Below are positions 33,366 through 45,989 of a stretch of 64,000 nucleotides of DNA, one piece after another. The DNA is from Nipponacmea schrenckii. Lineage: Eukaryota > Mollusca > Gastropoda > Lottiidae. The first letter of the stretch is position 1. Every line of letters begins with the position of its first letter. Location of the stretch: the NCBI GenBank assembly GCA_030562195.1, contig JAUJPP010000005.1, positions 17,905,106 to 17,969,105 of the forward strand, in the 5' to 3' direction. Below the pieces are notes generated by a model. That model was not told the origin of the DNA, made no database searches, and saw nothing but the letters and a program-made list of their open reading frames with translations. Both the position numbers and the translations under genes were made by a program.

Positions 33366-36219
33366 TTGTTTTAAACCATATAATATGTAAAAACTTTTTA
33401 AAAGAGTGGGGTCTTCATATTGGTCACTTAAATGTTTGCCATGCGGTAAATAAAAAGACTCAAATTTGCCAACTTATTTCAAATTTTGACATTTTTGGTT
33501 TATCTGAAACTCACCTAAAGTCGTTTGTACCAACTAAATATTTCAGTACTCCAGGATTTCACTTGCCATTTCGAAAAGATAAGTGTAATAATAGTTCAGC
33601 TGGGCTTCTACTTTTTGTTAAAGAACATTTAAATTGTAGGAGACGGGAAGATTTAGAATCGCTTGATATAGAAGCAATTTGGATTGAAATAAATCTCACT
33701 AAACATAAACCCTTATTAATATGTTGCATTTATAGGCACCCGAATTCTAATAAATGCTGGTTAGACTCATTTGCTAAAATGACTGAAAAGGTTTGGAACG
33801 AAAATAAAAAAATTTTATTGTGTTAGGTGATATTAATAATGATGTGTCAAATGGAAAAAATTCAAATTGGAATAATTTACTGTCTTTATATAGTTTAAAA
33901 CAAATTAAAAAGTTCCTACTCGAGTAACTAAAGCATCTTCTACTATCATTGATCATGTTATCGTTTCTAATGAAAGTAGTATTACTGAAGTTAATGTCCC
34001 GGTATATGGTTTATATGATCACTACCCAACTTGTATTACCTGGAATAAAAAAGGCGCACATATTCCAAAACCAAAGGGCATGTTTATATTTACTACCGGA
34101 TATGAAACATTTTGATGTAAAATTTATTTAATAATGATCTTGCAACAGCCCCTTTTGAAAAAATTTATACTAAATCTGACCCCAATATTGCGTTAGAATC
34201 TTGGTATAATATTATTCAGCCAATAATTGATACCCATGCACCATTAAAGTTAAAACGTGTCAAAAATGAAATAAAGTCACCCTGGTTAGACTCTGAAATT
34301 TTAAAATTAATGCGCAAAAGGGGGTTTGAAAAAGAAAGGCAAAGATGATGAATATGGGAAAGGGTGTAGAAATTTGGTCTTTAAAAAATGATCGATAAAG
34401 CCAAAAAGCAGTTTAACATAAAACTTGTTTCAGATCAGAAAAACTCAAAACATATCGGGGAAAGTTATAAACCCTCCTTAACTAATAAGGCTAATAATTC
34501 AACTAATTTTGATTCCTTTAAACCCCGAGGTAGTCAATGATCTTTTTTAAAATATTGCATCCAAATTGATTAATCAAAAGCATGTTCATAGAAATATTGA
34601 TAAAAGTTATTTCGTAAATAAAATAGAAGAATTTGTCACTTCTAATTTAAAAATTCTAATGAAGAATGTTCGATTCCCTACATTAACAAATATGAATTTT
34701 TTAAAAACAGTTGTCTTCGTTAAATGCAACCAAAAGTGCTGGTTTAGAAAAATTTAAAATTCCTCTATTTCTCAAATATGGTGTTTTTTACGTTAAGTGG
34801 TCCTTTGACACATATATATAATCTATGCATTGATGAAAATTTATATTTCCTGATAAATTCAAAGAAGCAAAAGTTTTACCACTGTATAAATTCGGCGCTA
34901 AATCTGATCCTAATAATTATAGACCAATTTCTGTATTATCTAGTGTATCTAAACCACTTGAAAGACATTATTCAAAACATTTTAAATAATTTCTTAAATA
35001 ATAATAAGTTATTGTACTCGCACCAATCTGGTTTTAGGGGCTAATAGTTCTTGTCAAACAGCTCTGACTAACATAATTGAAAACGTTTTTTGATGCAGTA
35101 AATAATAATCTTATGGTTGGTTCTATTTTTTTTGATTTTACAAAAGCATTTGATTTGATTTCCCATGAGATAATTATTGAAAAACTAAAACTATACAAAT
35201 TTTCGAATGCATTAATAACCTTCATAAATTGTTACTTGTCGAATCGTACTCAGCGTTGTTTTCGTCAATGGAACTCTTTCGTCTTCTCGAAGTATAAAGT
35301 ATGGAGTACCACAAGGATCAATTTTAGGTCCCTTGTTGTTTAATCTTTATATTAATGATTTGCCATTGCATTTAACTCTAACTGTGATCTTTTTGCGGAT
35401 GATACTACGATTTATACTTCTGGTAAATCGGTTACTGACATACAATTAAAATTGCAAGAAGATACTGATGCAATCTTAAACTGGTGTTCCTTTAATGTCA
35501 TGAATTTTAAAAGAAAATAAGACCAAAAAGTATGTTAATTACAACTTCTCAAAAAAGAAAATATTCATCAGATTTTTCAATTGAACTTAATAATCAATTT
35601 ATTGAACAAGTTGAAAACTTTAAATTACTAGGTGTTACTGTGAATCAAAATCTCTCATGGACTCCGCACGTAAAGTTCGTTGCTAAAATTTTAAATACTA
35701 AGTTAAATTTTAAAATGCGACAGTTAAGAAAGATCATGCCTGAAAAATATAGATCTATTTTTTATAAATGTCACTTTCAACCATATTTGGATTATTGTTC
35801 AACTATTTGGGATTCGCACGACATTGCATCGGCCGATATTTTACACAGGCAAAAAAAAAATTGCTTTTAAATTAAATTTTTGGTTCTAAGTATAATACTG
35901 ATTTGTCACTGAATCTTAAAAGGCTTAATATTTTTGACATTAAAACCAGGCATAATTTTAATTCGTATAAATTTATGTATAAAACTCTGAACAACTTGTC
36001 TCCTTCCTACCTTTCAAGCCTCTTTAGCTATAAACAGACGCCTTATTCTAGCATAAATTCAAAACTTGTGGTGCAAAAAAACCCCGAATCAATTTGATTA
36101 AACAAAGTATAAAATACAAAGGATCAATTTTATGGAATGGTCTAGACGAAAATATTAAATCAGCATCAGATTTTAAGACTTTTCGAAGGATGATTCTTGG
36201 TAATCTTTCATTAACATAA
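33366..36219 (+). pseudogene. RT1 ORF2: endonuclease and reverse transcriptase (many frameshifts)
   Basis: Endonuclease blocks (SETHLKSF, CCIYRHPNS, DHYPT) lie at 33400-34060. RT blocks follow: NYRPISVLS near 34915, FDFTKAFDLISH near 35135, a [14 protein letters not shown] block near 35310 and an FADDT-type block near 35395. The C-terminal domain ends at the stop at 36217-36219. The frame changes every 100-300 bp, mostly in homopolymers, which fits poor consensus as well as decay. Confidence 0.75.
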
Positions 36220-36996
36220 GCATACTTCCTGTTACACGGGTATTCTTTTCACCAACTATAGGCTTACTTGCTGATGGCTATCTTAACAATTGTGTTTCTC
36301 CATGATTTAATGATTTAAGTAATTTATTAATTTTATTTTTCCCCCTTTTCCCCCAGGTATATCACCACCCCAAAAATTCTATTTTGGCCTAACTTGAACC
36401 ATTTTGAAAATCTAAATTACTACTGTCGGGGGATGAGTAAACATCCTTAAAGCTGGTCTTGAGCAAAGGACAAAAACCTACCCCCCCCCTCCATAGAAAA
36501 TAAGAACATAAAATGGAGTAGGGTTGGGTAGCCCGCTCGCAGCACATGCACTGACGCTTTGGCAATCCTTTTTTTTTTTTTTTTTTCTTTTCCTTTTAAA
36601 ATAAATTGTACGTTGAAATAATACGTGATTTTTTGCGGTCGTGTGCATGGCCGCGGGAACTATATATTACATCCATTTTATAAACTAATTTTAGGTTGAA
36701 AATCTGTCCATTCATGCACATGTACTTGTGTATTTTTAAAAAAAATTGTACGTGGAGTATTGTATATTTTTTTTGTGGTCATGTACTTGATCGCCGGAAC
36801 ATATCTCTGTCCATTTGATACACATGTACTTGTGTATTTTTAGTATTTCAGACGAATTGTATATTGAGATATTACGTATTTTCGATTTTTTTTTTTCCCA
36901 AAGTATTGCCCCATGGGCTGAATGTGAGACAGGACCATGTCCTTGTGTATTGGGCCTTAAATTTTGACCCATGTAAAATAAAGAGTTTATTATTAT
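36220..36996 (+). other. RT1 3' UTR and A/T-rich tail
   Basis: Non-coding; ends in an AATAAAGAG-like signal and TTATTATTATT. A C10 run near 36482 and a T20 run near 36568 are shorter in the second copy (42355, 42447), pointing to homopolymer errors. Confidence 0.7.
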
Positions 36997-39410
36997 TACT
37001 CACGAACGCCAGCACATCCTAGACCATGTGATCACCCGCTCCACAGATTCTATTGTCGATGATGTCAGTGTTCAACCATTACACTCAATTTCAGATCACT
37101 ATCCAGTATATTTCAATTTCACGCTCCAAGAGTCTGTTCATGCTAAGCGCAAGTCGGTGCTCGGGAGGAACACAAAGGCTTTATCTCCAGATGTTTTTGT
37201 AACAGAACTACTGGAGACGCTGCCATCGCACCAACAAGCTGAAACTCACGACTATGCTGTGAGTACCTAATAGAGATTCTGCACCCTGGTTCAATGATGA
37301 TGTCAACAAGGCTCGTAAAAACAGGCGTGACGCAGAAGCTGTCCGGAGGAAATCCAAGTTGGAGATCCACAGACAAATCTACAACAAGAAAAGAAATGAA
37401 GTTGTACAACTAATTCAGAAATTGAAGAAAAAACATCTGCTCAAAATAGTTGATGACTGTCATGGTGACCAGAAACGACTGTTTGGTGTAGTTGACAAGC
37501 TCCTCGGAAAGAACTTCAACTCCCATCACATCAAGACGAATCTGAACTTGCAGGGCGTTTTAATGTGTTTTTCACAGAAAAGGTAAAAGATCTGTGTGCT
37601 AAGGTCTCAAAAATTCGCGACTCGAATTATAGTTATGCAGACCTGCCTTTATTTGGAAACTGTCCTGAATTATCATTATTTAATAGTGTTCAATCCGCTG
37701 ATATCGAAAAATGTGTAAAACTGTCCCCACCAACTACATGTCGTTTTGATCCAATTCCGACAAGCTTTCTTTTAAAACCGGAAGTTTTCTCTAGCATGTT
37801 ACCTGTAATAGTAGATATCTTCAACAATTCCTTTGCTACTGGTAAAGTTCCTAATGTATTCAAGATTGCAGCCGTTAAACCGCTTCTGAAGAAACCGTCA
37901 CTCGATCCCGAAATACTAAAGAATTATCGACCGGTTTCTAACTTGACATTTCTCTCAAAAATTCAAGAACGTTTAGTGACTTCGCAATTCACAGAATTTG
38001 TTACAAAATATATCCTGGCTGATCCATTTCAGTCTGCTTACAGATCAGGTCACAGTACGGAAACAGCATTATTAAGAGTTTGTAATGATATTTTGTTGTC
38101 ATTGAACAGCAAACAGGACCTTTTCTTGGTATTGCTTGATTTATCAGCCGCCTTTGACACGGTAAATCATGAAATACTTATAGAACGCCTCATTCCCGTT
38201 TCAATGTTACTGGCCTTGCCCTTGATTGGTTTAGATCTTATCTGACTGACAGGGTGCAACATGTTGAAATAGGTGACAGTGTTTCATCTGGCTCTCCATT
38301 AAAGACTGGTGTCCCGCAGGGTTCCGTCTTAGGACCGATTTTGTTCAGCATCTATACCACACCACTAGGAGATATAATGAATCGTAATAACGTTCAATAT
38401 CATTTGTATGCGGACGACACCCAACTATATTTATCTTTTAGTTCTGAAGATGGTCCGGAGAAAATGGCTCGCCTTGAGTCCTGTATCGCTGAGGTTCGGA
38501 TGGCCCACAATTTTCTATGCCTCAATGATGACAAGACAGAATTCATGCGCTTCTTCGGTCGACCTACCAGGGAGCTCACCGACTATGTCAATGTGTGTGT
38601 GGGTGACTCGGAGTTCCCAGTTCATTTTGAGGCCAAGAGTCTCGGTGTGATTTTGGACAGTGCTCTCTCCATGAAGGCCAATATATCTGCTGTGTGCCGC
38701 TCGGTGCGTTTTCACCTTCGCAGAGTTGGATTAATCCGCAGATATCTCACTAAGTCTGCTACAGAACAACTTGTCCACTCTCTTGTTACCTCTCGAGTTG
38801 ATTATTGTAATTCATTGTACTCTGGTATAAGTGGATGTCAAATAAATCGTCTGCAGCTTTTGCAAAACACGGCTGCGCGCATTGTTACAAGAACTAATTT
38901 GTCGAATCATATCACTCCTGTTCTATATGACTTACATTGGTTGCCGATAAAGTATCGGATTGAATATAAAATTTTGTTACTGACATTTAAAGCGCTACAC
39001 AATCTAGCACCGTCATATTTGTCTTCACTTATTGAGTGGCATGTTCCAGGTAAATCCCTCCGTTCTCAGAAACTATTTGAGTGCAAAAGAAAGGGTGGCC
39101 GTGGTTTCAGTGTCAGAACTGGTGATAGGTCTTTCGAAGTAAAAGCCCCAGCCTTATGGAATTCACTACCATTACCTATAAGAAAATGTTTTAAACTAGA
39201 TTCTTTTAAACAGATTCTTAAAACTCACCTTTTTAAACGAGCTTTTAACTGATCTTTTTATGGTATTATTGTGCAACATTTTATGTTTTATTATGAATTT
39301 TGAATTTTTAAATTTGTTTGTGTCAAGCGCAATTAATTGATCACTTGTTTTACTTTTGTTAACTGTGGATATTTGCGCTATATAAATAAAGTATTATTAT
39401 TATTATTATT
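36997..39410 (+). pseudogene. RT2 3' part (first copy): endonuclease end, RT, tail
   Basis: From THERQHILD (37001) it runs through the endonuclease end and RT blocks NYRPVSNLT (about 37924), LLDLSAAFDTVNH (about 38138), GVPQGSVLGPI (about 38310) and YADDTQLYL (about 38407) to a stop at 39250-39252. It ends in a (TTA)n tail before AAAAGT. A frame break near 38195-38245, and another near 37270, are shared with the second copy. L2/CR1-like by motif style. Confidence 0.8.
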
Positions 39411-41180
39411 AAAAGTTACTCCTACAGAAGCTTCAAAGAATCCAGATATTATAAAATCAATTAACACACAAAACAATTTTGAAAATGAGAATTTGAATAT
39501 TAAACTTTAAAGTTGATAAGAGTTCGTATTTATAAATAAATTTGAAAAAGGTTATGTTGGACATTGGACGAATGAAATCTTTATAATTGATAAAATTAAT
39601 GAAACTTCACCACCAACTTACAGTTTAGTAGATTTACACGGTGAAGAAATCTTGGGTAGATTTTATCAAAACGAACTTCAAAAAACTGATTTTTAAAATG
39701 ATTACTTTTAAAGAATTCTTACAAAAATACGGAACAAATACTACAACAAATTTTCAATTAATCAGATGGGCAGAAGAATTAAACATAAAACCTTTTTACT
39801 ATTGCATGCGCGATGAAATATCATCTCTTAAAAATAAAACAAAGTTCTATGCAATAATTAATATCCATAATTCAGATCAAAAGGCGTTCATCATTCTGCT
39901 TTATTCAAAGGGGATTCAATGTATTTTTTTGATTCATATGGATTAGATCCAACTAAAGAAATTATTGATTTAAATTATGGTCCAATAAAATGTTCTACTT
40001 TTCAAATTCAAAAACCAGGAGATAAATTTTGTGGTCAACTTTCACTTTGGGTTTTATATCAATTAAGTTTAGGTAAACCATTTGAAGAAATAGTATTAAA
40101 TCTTGTTTAAAAAAATGGCAAATAAATTTGGTTTAGGAAACTTAAAGAATGAAGCTCCCACATTATCGATTAATAAATTCAAACCATATTTTGTGGATCA
40201 AACTGGAGACACACTTCAAGGTGATATAGATATGAATAATTTCAAAATAACTAATCTAAGATCTCCTCAACAGAAAAAAGATGCAATTAATAAAGGTTAT
40301 TTAACTCAAACAAATAAAAGTTTACATCAAAAAATAACTGTATTAGATAAGGATAGTAAAAACCAATTAGAAAACCATCAAAAACTTTTAGACTCACATC
40401 ATAAAAAACTAGAAACCTATCAACAACAATTAGATAACATAGTCGATAAAACTATTCTTTGGACAGAATAAATTTATTAATATCACAACTAGACGATAAC
40501 ATTACAAAGTAAAAATCAGATATTAAACAACTGACAAGTAACATTAAACCAGGTATAAGCGAAGAAAAATTAAAACAAGAATTAATTAATCTAGAGACGA
40601 AACTTAATGATGACAGTAAACTAACAGAAATTAAAACTTATGTTCAACAACAATTAGTTAATGTGGTTGATAAAACTCGGTTACAGAATTTAATTTCATT
40701 AATATCCAAATAAGATGATAGAATTACTAAAGAGAAATTAGATTTGAAACAACTAATAGATAATATTAAACCAGGTATAAGCGAAGAAAGACTGAAACAA
40801 GAATTATCTAAATTTGAAATTAATAATAACAACGAGCTAACAGAAATTAAAACCTATATTCAACAACAATTAGTTAGTGTAGCCGATAAAACTCAGTTAC
40901 AAAATTTAAATTTATTAATAACCCAATTAGATGATAAAATTACCAAACAAAAATCAAATGTAAAACAACTAATAGCTAATATCAAACCAGGTATAAGCGA
41001 AGAAAAATTAAAACAAAAATTATCTGATTTAGAAACTAAGCTTAATGATAACAGTGAACTAACAGAAATTAAAACCTATATCGAGCAGCAATTAGTTAAT
41101 GTTGTAGATAAAGCACAGTTAGTTAAAAAATTGAGTCAAGACACATAAAAAATGAAAAGAATTTTAAAGAAATTAATATA
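39411..41180 (+). pseudogene. integrase tail, protease and fibre region (first, error-rich copy)
   Basis: The integrase tail ends at 39696, the protease starts at 39698 and the fibre-like gene at about 40115. A single missing C near 39890 breaks the protease that is intact in the second copy (45572-45985). The segment stops at the N gap just after the start of gene X. It is most likely the same locus as 45285-47054. Confidence 0.8.
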
Positions 41181-41680
41181 NNNNNNNNNNNNNNNNNNNN
41201 NNNNNNNNNNNNNNNNNNNNNNNNNNNNNNNNNNNNNNNNNNNNNNNNNNNNNNNNNNNNNNNNNNNNNNNNNNNNNNNNNNNNNNNNNNNNNNNNNNNN
41301 NNNNNNNNNNNNNNNNNNNNNNNNNNNNNNNNNNNNNNNNNNNNNNNNNNNNNNNNNNNNNNNNNNNNNNNNNNNNNNNNNNNNNNNNNNNNNNNNNNNN
41401 NNNNNNNNNNNNNNNNNNNNNNNNNNNNNNNNNNNNNNNNNNNNNNNNNNNNNNNNNNNNNNNNNNNNNNNNNNNNNNNNNNNNNNNNNNNNNNNNNNNN
41501 NNNNNNNNNNNNNNNNNNNNNNNNNNNNNNNNNNNNNNNNNNNNNNNNNNNNNNNNNNNNNNNNNNNNNNNNNNNNNNNNNNNNNNNNNNNNNNNNNNNN
41601 NNNNNNNNNNNNNNNNNNNNNNNNNNNNNNNNNNNNNNNNNNNNNNNNNNNNNNNNNNNNNNNNNNNNNNNNNNNNNNNN
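41181..41680. other. assembly gap of exactly 500 N
   Basis: Placeholder gap. Sequence left and right of it overlaps by about 5.4 kb, so the true gap is probably negative. Confidence 0.99.
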
Positions 41681-42867
41681 ATTATTGTTCAACTATTTGG
41701 GATTCGCACGACATTGCATCGGCCGATATTTTACACAGGCAACAAAAAATTGCTTTTAAATTAATTCTTGGTTCTAAGTATAATACTGATTTGTCACTGA
41801 ATCTTAAAAGGCTTAATATTTTTGACATTAAAACCAGGCATAATTTTAATTCGTATAAATTTATGTATAAAACTCTGAACAACTTGTCTCCTTCCTACCT
41901 TTCAAGCCTCTTTAGCTATAAACAGACGCCTTATTCTAGCATAAATTCAAAACTTGTGGTGCAAAAACCACGAATCAATTTGATTAAACAAAGTATAAAA
42001 TACAAAGGATCAATTTTATGGAATGGTCTAGACGAAAATATTAAATCAGCATCAGATTTTAAGACTTTTCGAAGGATGATTCTTGGTAATCTTTCATTAA
42101 CATAAGCATACTTCCTGTTACACGGGTATTCTTTTCACCAACTATAGGCTTACTTGCTGATGGCTATCTTAACAATTGTGTTTCTCCATGATTTAATGAT
42201 TTAAGTAATTTATTAATTTTATTTTTCCCTTTCCCACAGGTATATCACCACCAACAATTCTATTTTGGCCTAACTTGAACCATTTTGAAAATCTAAATTA
42301 CTACTGTCGGGGGATGAGTAAACATCCTTAAAGCTGGTCTTGAGCATGGACAAATCCTACCTCCCCCTCCATAGAAAATAAGAACATAAAATGGAGTAGG
42401 GTTGGGTAGCCCGCTCGCAGCACATGCACTGACGCTTTGGCAATCCTTTTTTTTTGTTTTTTCTTTTCCTTTTAAAATAAATTGTACGTTGAAATAATAC
42501 GTGATTTTTTGCGGTCGTGTGCATGGCCGCGGGAACTATATATTACATCCATTTTATAAACTAATTTTAGGTTGAAAATCTGTCCATTCATGCACATGTA
42601 CTTGTGTATTTTTAAACAAATTGTACGTGGAGTATTGTATATTTATTTTGTGGTCATGTACTTGATCGCCGGAACATATCTCTGTCCATTTGATACACAT
42701 GTACTTGTGTATTTTTAGTATTTCAGACGAATTGTATATTGAGATATTACGTATTTTCGATTTTTTTTTTCCAATGTATTGCCCCATGGGCTGAATGTGA
42801 GACAGGACCATGTCCTTGTGTATTGGGCCTAATTCTGACCCATGTAAAATAAAGAGTTTATTATAAT
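41681..42867 (+). pseudogene. RT1 3' end (second copy)
   Basis: Starts inside the RT C-terminal domain and is open to the stop at 42103-42105 without the frameshifts seen at 35860-36100, followed by the same 3' UTR. This is the cleaner version of 35790-36996. Confidence 0.85.
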
Positions 42868-45284
42868 TACTCACGAACGCCAGCACATCCTAGACCATGT
42901 GATCACCCGCTCCACAGATTCTATTGTCGATGATGTCAGTGTTCAACCATTACACTCAATTTCAGATCACTATCCAGTATATTTCAATTTCACGCTCCAA
43001 GAGTCTGTTCATGCTAAGCGCAAGTCGGTGCTCGGGAGGAACACAAAGGCTTTATCTCCAGATGTTTTTGTAACAGAACTACTGGAGACGCTGCCATCGC
43101 ACCAACAAGCTGAAACTCACGACTATGCTGTGAGTACCTAATAGAGATTCTGCACCCTGGTTCAATGATGATGTCAACAAGGCTCGTAAAAACAGGCGTG
43201 ACGCAGAAGCTGTCCGGAGGAAATCCAAGTTGGAGATCCACAGACAAATCTACAACAAGAAAAGAAATGAAGTTGTACAACTAATTCAGAAATTGAAGAA
43301 AAAACATCTGCTCAAAATAGTTGATGACTGTCATGGTGACCAGAAACGACTGTTTGGTGTAGTTGACAAGCTCCTCGGAAAGAACTTCAACTCCCATCAC
43401 ATCAAGACGAATCTGAACTTGCAGGGCGTTTTAATGTGTTTTTCACAGAAAAGGTAAAAGATCTGTGTGCTAAGGTCTCAAAAATTCGCGACTCGAATTA
43501 TAGTTATGCAGACCTGCCTTTATTTGGAAACTGTCCTGAATTATCATTATTTAATAGTGTTCAATCCGCTGATATCGAAAAATGTGTAAAACTGTCCCCA
43601 CCAACTACATGTCGTTTTGATCCAATTCCGACAAGCTTTCTTTTAAAACCGGAAGTTTTCTCTAGCATGTTACCTGTAATAGTAGATATCTTCAACAATT
43701 CCTTTGCTACTGGTAAAGTTCCTAATGTATTCAAGATTGCAGCCGTTAAACCGCTTCTGAAGAAACCGTCACTCGATCCCGAAATACTAAAGAATTATCG
43801 ACCGGTTTCTAACTTGACATTTCTCTCAAAAATTCAAGAACGTTTAGTGACTTCGCAATTCACAGAATTTGTTACAACAAAATATATCCTGGCTGATCCA
43901 TTTCAGTCTGCTTACAGATCAGGTCACAGTACGGAAACAGCATTATTAAGAGTTTGTAATGATATTTTGTTGTCATTGAACAGCAAACAGGACCTTTTCT
44001 TGGTATTGCTTGATTTATCAGCCGCCTTTGACACGGTAAATCATGAAATACTTATAGAACGCCTCATTCCCGTTTCAATGTTACTGGCCTTGCCCTTGAT
44101 TGGTTTAGATCTTATCTGACTGACAGGGTGCAACATGTTGAAATAGGTGACAGTGTTTCATCTGGCTCTCCATTAAAGACTGGTGTCCCGCAGGGTTCCG
44201 TCTTAGGACCGATTTTGTTCAGCATCTATACCACACCACTAGGAGATATAATGAATCGTAATAACGTTCAATATCATTTGTATGCGGACGACACCCAACT
44301 ATATTTATCTTTTAGTTCTGAAGATGGTCCGGAGAAAATGGCTCGCCTTGAGTCCTGTATCGCTGAGGTTCGGATGGCCCACAATTTTCTATGCCTCAAT
44401 GATGACAAGACAGAATTCATGCGCTTCTTCGGTCGACCTACCAGGGAGCTCACCGACTATGTCAATGTGTGTGTGGGTGACTCGGAGTTCCCAGTTCATT
44501 TTGAGGCCAAGAGTCTCGGTGTGATTTTGGACAGTGCTCTCTCCATGAAGGCCAATATATCTGCTGTGTGCCGCTCGGTGCGTTTTCACCTTCGCAGAGT
44601 TGGATTAATCCGCAGATATCTCACTAAGTCTGCTACAGAACAACTTGTCCACTCTCTTGTTACCTCTCGAGTTGATTATTGTAATTCATTGTACTCTGGT
44701 ATAAGTGGATGTCAAATAAATCGTCTGCAGCTTTTGCAAAACACGGCTGCGCGCATTGTTACAAGAACTAATTTGTCGAATCATATCACTCCTGTTCTAT
44801 ATGACTTACATTGGTTGCCGATAAAGTATCGGATTGAATATAAAATTTTGTTACTGACATTTAAAGCGCTACACAATCTAGCACCGTCATATTTGTCTTC
44901 ACTTATTGAGTGGCATGTTCCAGGTAAATCCCTCCGTTCTCAGAAACTATTTGAGTGCAAAAGAAAGGGTGGCCGTGGTTTCAGTGTCAGAACTGGTGAT
45001 AGGTCTTTCGAAGTAAAAGCCCCAGCCTTATGGAATTCACTACCATTACCTATAAGAAAATGTTTTAAACTAGATTCTTTTAAACAGATTCTTAAAACTC
45101 ACCTTTTTAAACGAGCTTTTAACTGATCTTTTTATGGTATTATTGTGCAACATTTTATGTTTTATTATGAATTTTGAATTTTTAAATTTGTTTGTGTCAA
45201 GCGCAATTAATTGATCACTTGTTTTACTTTTGTTAACTGTGGATATTTGCGCTATATAAATAAAGTATTATTATTATTATTATT
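42868..45284 (+). pseudogene. RT2 3' part (second copy)
   Basis: Same content as 36997-39410. It has one extra codon near 43875 (an added ACA) and the same frame breaks near 43140 and 44070-44120. The YADDTQLYL box is at about 44281 and the stop at 45124-45126; a (TTA)n tail precedes AAAAGT. Confidence 0.85.
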
Positions 45285-45570
45285 AAAAGTTACTCCTACA
45301 GAAGCTTCAAAGAATCCAGATATTATAAAATCAATTAACACACAAAACAATTTTGAAAATGAGAATTTGAATATTAAACTTTAAAGTTGATAAGAGTTCG
45401 TATTTATAAATAAATTTGAAAAAGGTTATGTTGGACATTGGACGAATGAAATCTTTATAATTGATAAAATTAATGAAACTTCACCACCAACTTACAGTTT
45501 AGTAGATTTACACGGTGAAGAAATCTTGGGTAGATTTTATCAAAACGAACTTCAAAAAACTGATTTTTAA
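45285..45570 (+). pseudogene. integrase C-terminal part, copy B (after RT2)
   Basis: It picks up the integrase where RT2 split it and runs to the TAA at 45568-45570. Relative to copy A, sequence in the KVGDRVRIYK region is altered with small gaps, and the frame is not open throughout. The protease starts one base after the stop. Confidence 0.7.
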
Positions 45571-45571
45571 A

Positions 45572-45985
45572 ATGATTACTTTTAAAGAATTCTTACAAAA
45601 ATACGGAACAAATACTACAACAAATTTTCAATTAATCAGATGGGCAGAAGAATTAAACATAAAACCTTTTTACTATTGCATGCGCGATGAAATATCATCT
45701 CTTAAAAATAAAACAAAGTTCTATGCAATAATTAATATCCATAATTCAGATCAAAACGGCGTTCATCATTCTGCTTTATTCAAAGGGGATTCAATGTATT
45801 TTTTTGATTCATATGGATTAGATCCAACTAAAGAAATTATTGATTTAAATTATGGTCCAATAAAATGTTCTACTTTTCAAATTCAAAAACCAGGAGATAA
45901 ATTTTGTGGTCAACTTTCACTTTGGGTTTTATATCAATTAAGTTTAGGTAAACCATTTGAAGAAATAGTATTAAATCTTGTTTAA
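45572..45985 (+). CDS. adenain-like cysteine protease (intact, 137 aa)
   Basis: In adenoviruses and Polintons this enzyme cleaves capsid precursors during maturation. The frame is fully open. The likely triad is His65 (GVHH, where the usual GxHW has His in place of Trp), Asp79 (YFFDSYG) and Cys112 (GDKFCGQ). Gln105 lies seven residues before the Cys, the same spacing as Gln115 and Cys122 of adenovirus 2 protease. At 137 residues it is shorter than the adenovirus enzyme (about 204). The start follows the integrase stop by one base. I chose this ATG because an upstream in-frame ATG at 45515 lies inside the integrase gene. Confidence 0.85.
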   Translation: MITFKEFLQKYGTNTTTNFQLIRWAEELNIKPFYYCMRDEISSLKNKTKFYAIINIHNSDQNGVHHSALFKGDSMYFFDSYGLDPTKEIIDLNYGPIKCSTFQIQKPGDKFCGQLSLWVLYQLSLGKPFEEIVLNLV

Positions 45986-45989
45986 AAAA

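Larger units (their letters stand above)
31801..36996 (+). mobile_element. RT1: CR1/L2-like non-LTR retrotransposon
   Basis: It has ORF1 with an esterase-type domain, ORF2 with endonuclease and reverse transcriptase, a 3' UTR of about 780 bp and a TTATTATTATT tail at 36986-36997 that abuts RT2 sequence. It lies inside RT2. The 5' boundary is approximate. Many one-base shifts in this contig are absent from the second copy of its 3' end at 41681-42867. Confidence 0.8.
35790..41180. repeat. contig-end segment repeated after the gap
   Basis: About 5.39 kb that is repeated, nearly base for base, at 41681-47054 on the other side of the 500-N gap. The content is the RT1 3' end, the RT2 3' part, the integrase tail, protease and fibre. 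Differences are mostly single-base indels in runs. Confidence 0.92.

Noticed and set aside
36997..45284. RT2 as two true tandem copies
   Set aside because: The identical block touches the 500-N gap from both sides and differs mainly in homopolymers, which fits an unmerged contig overlap.
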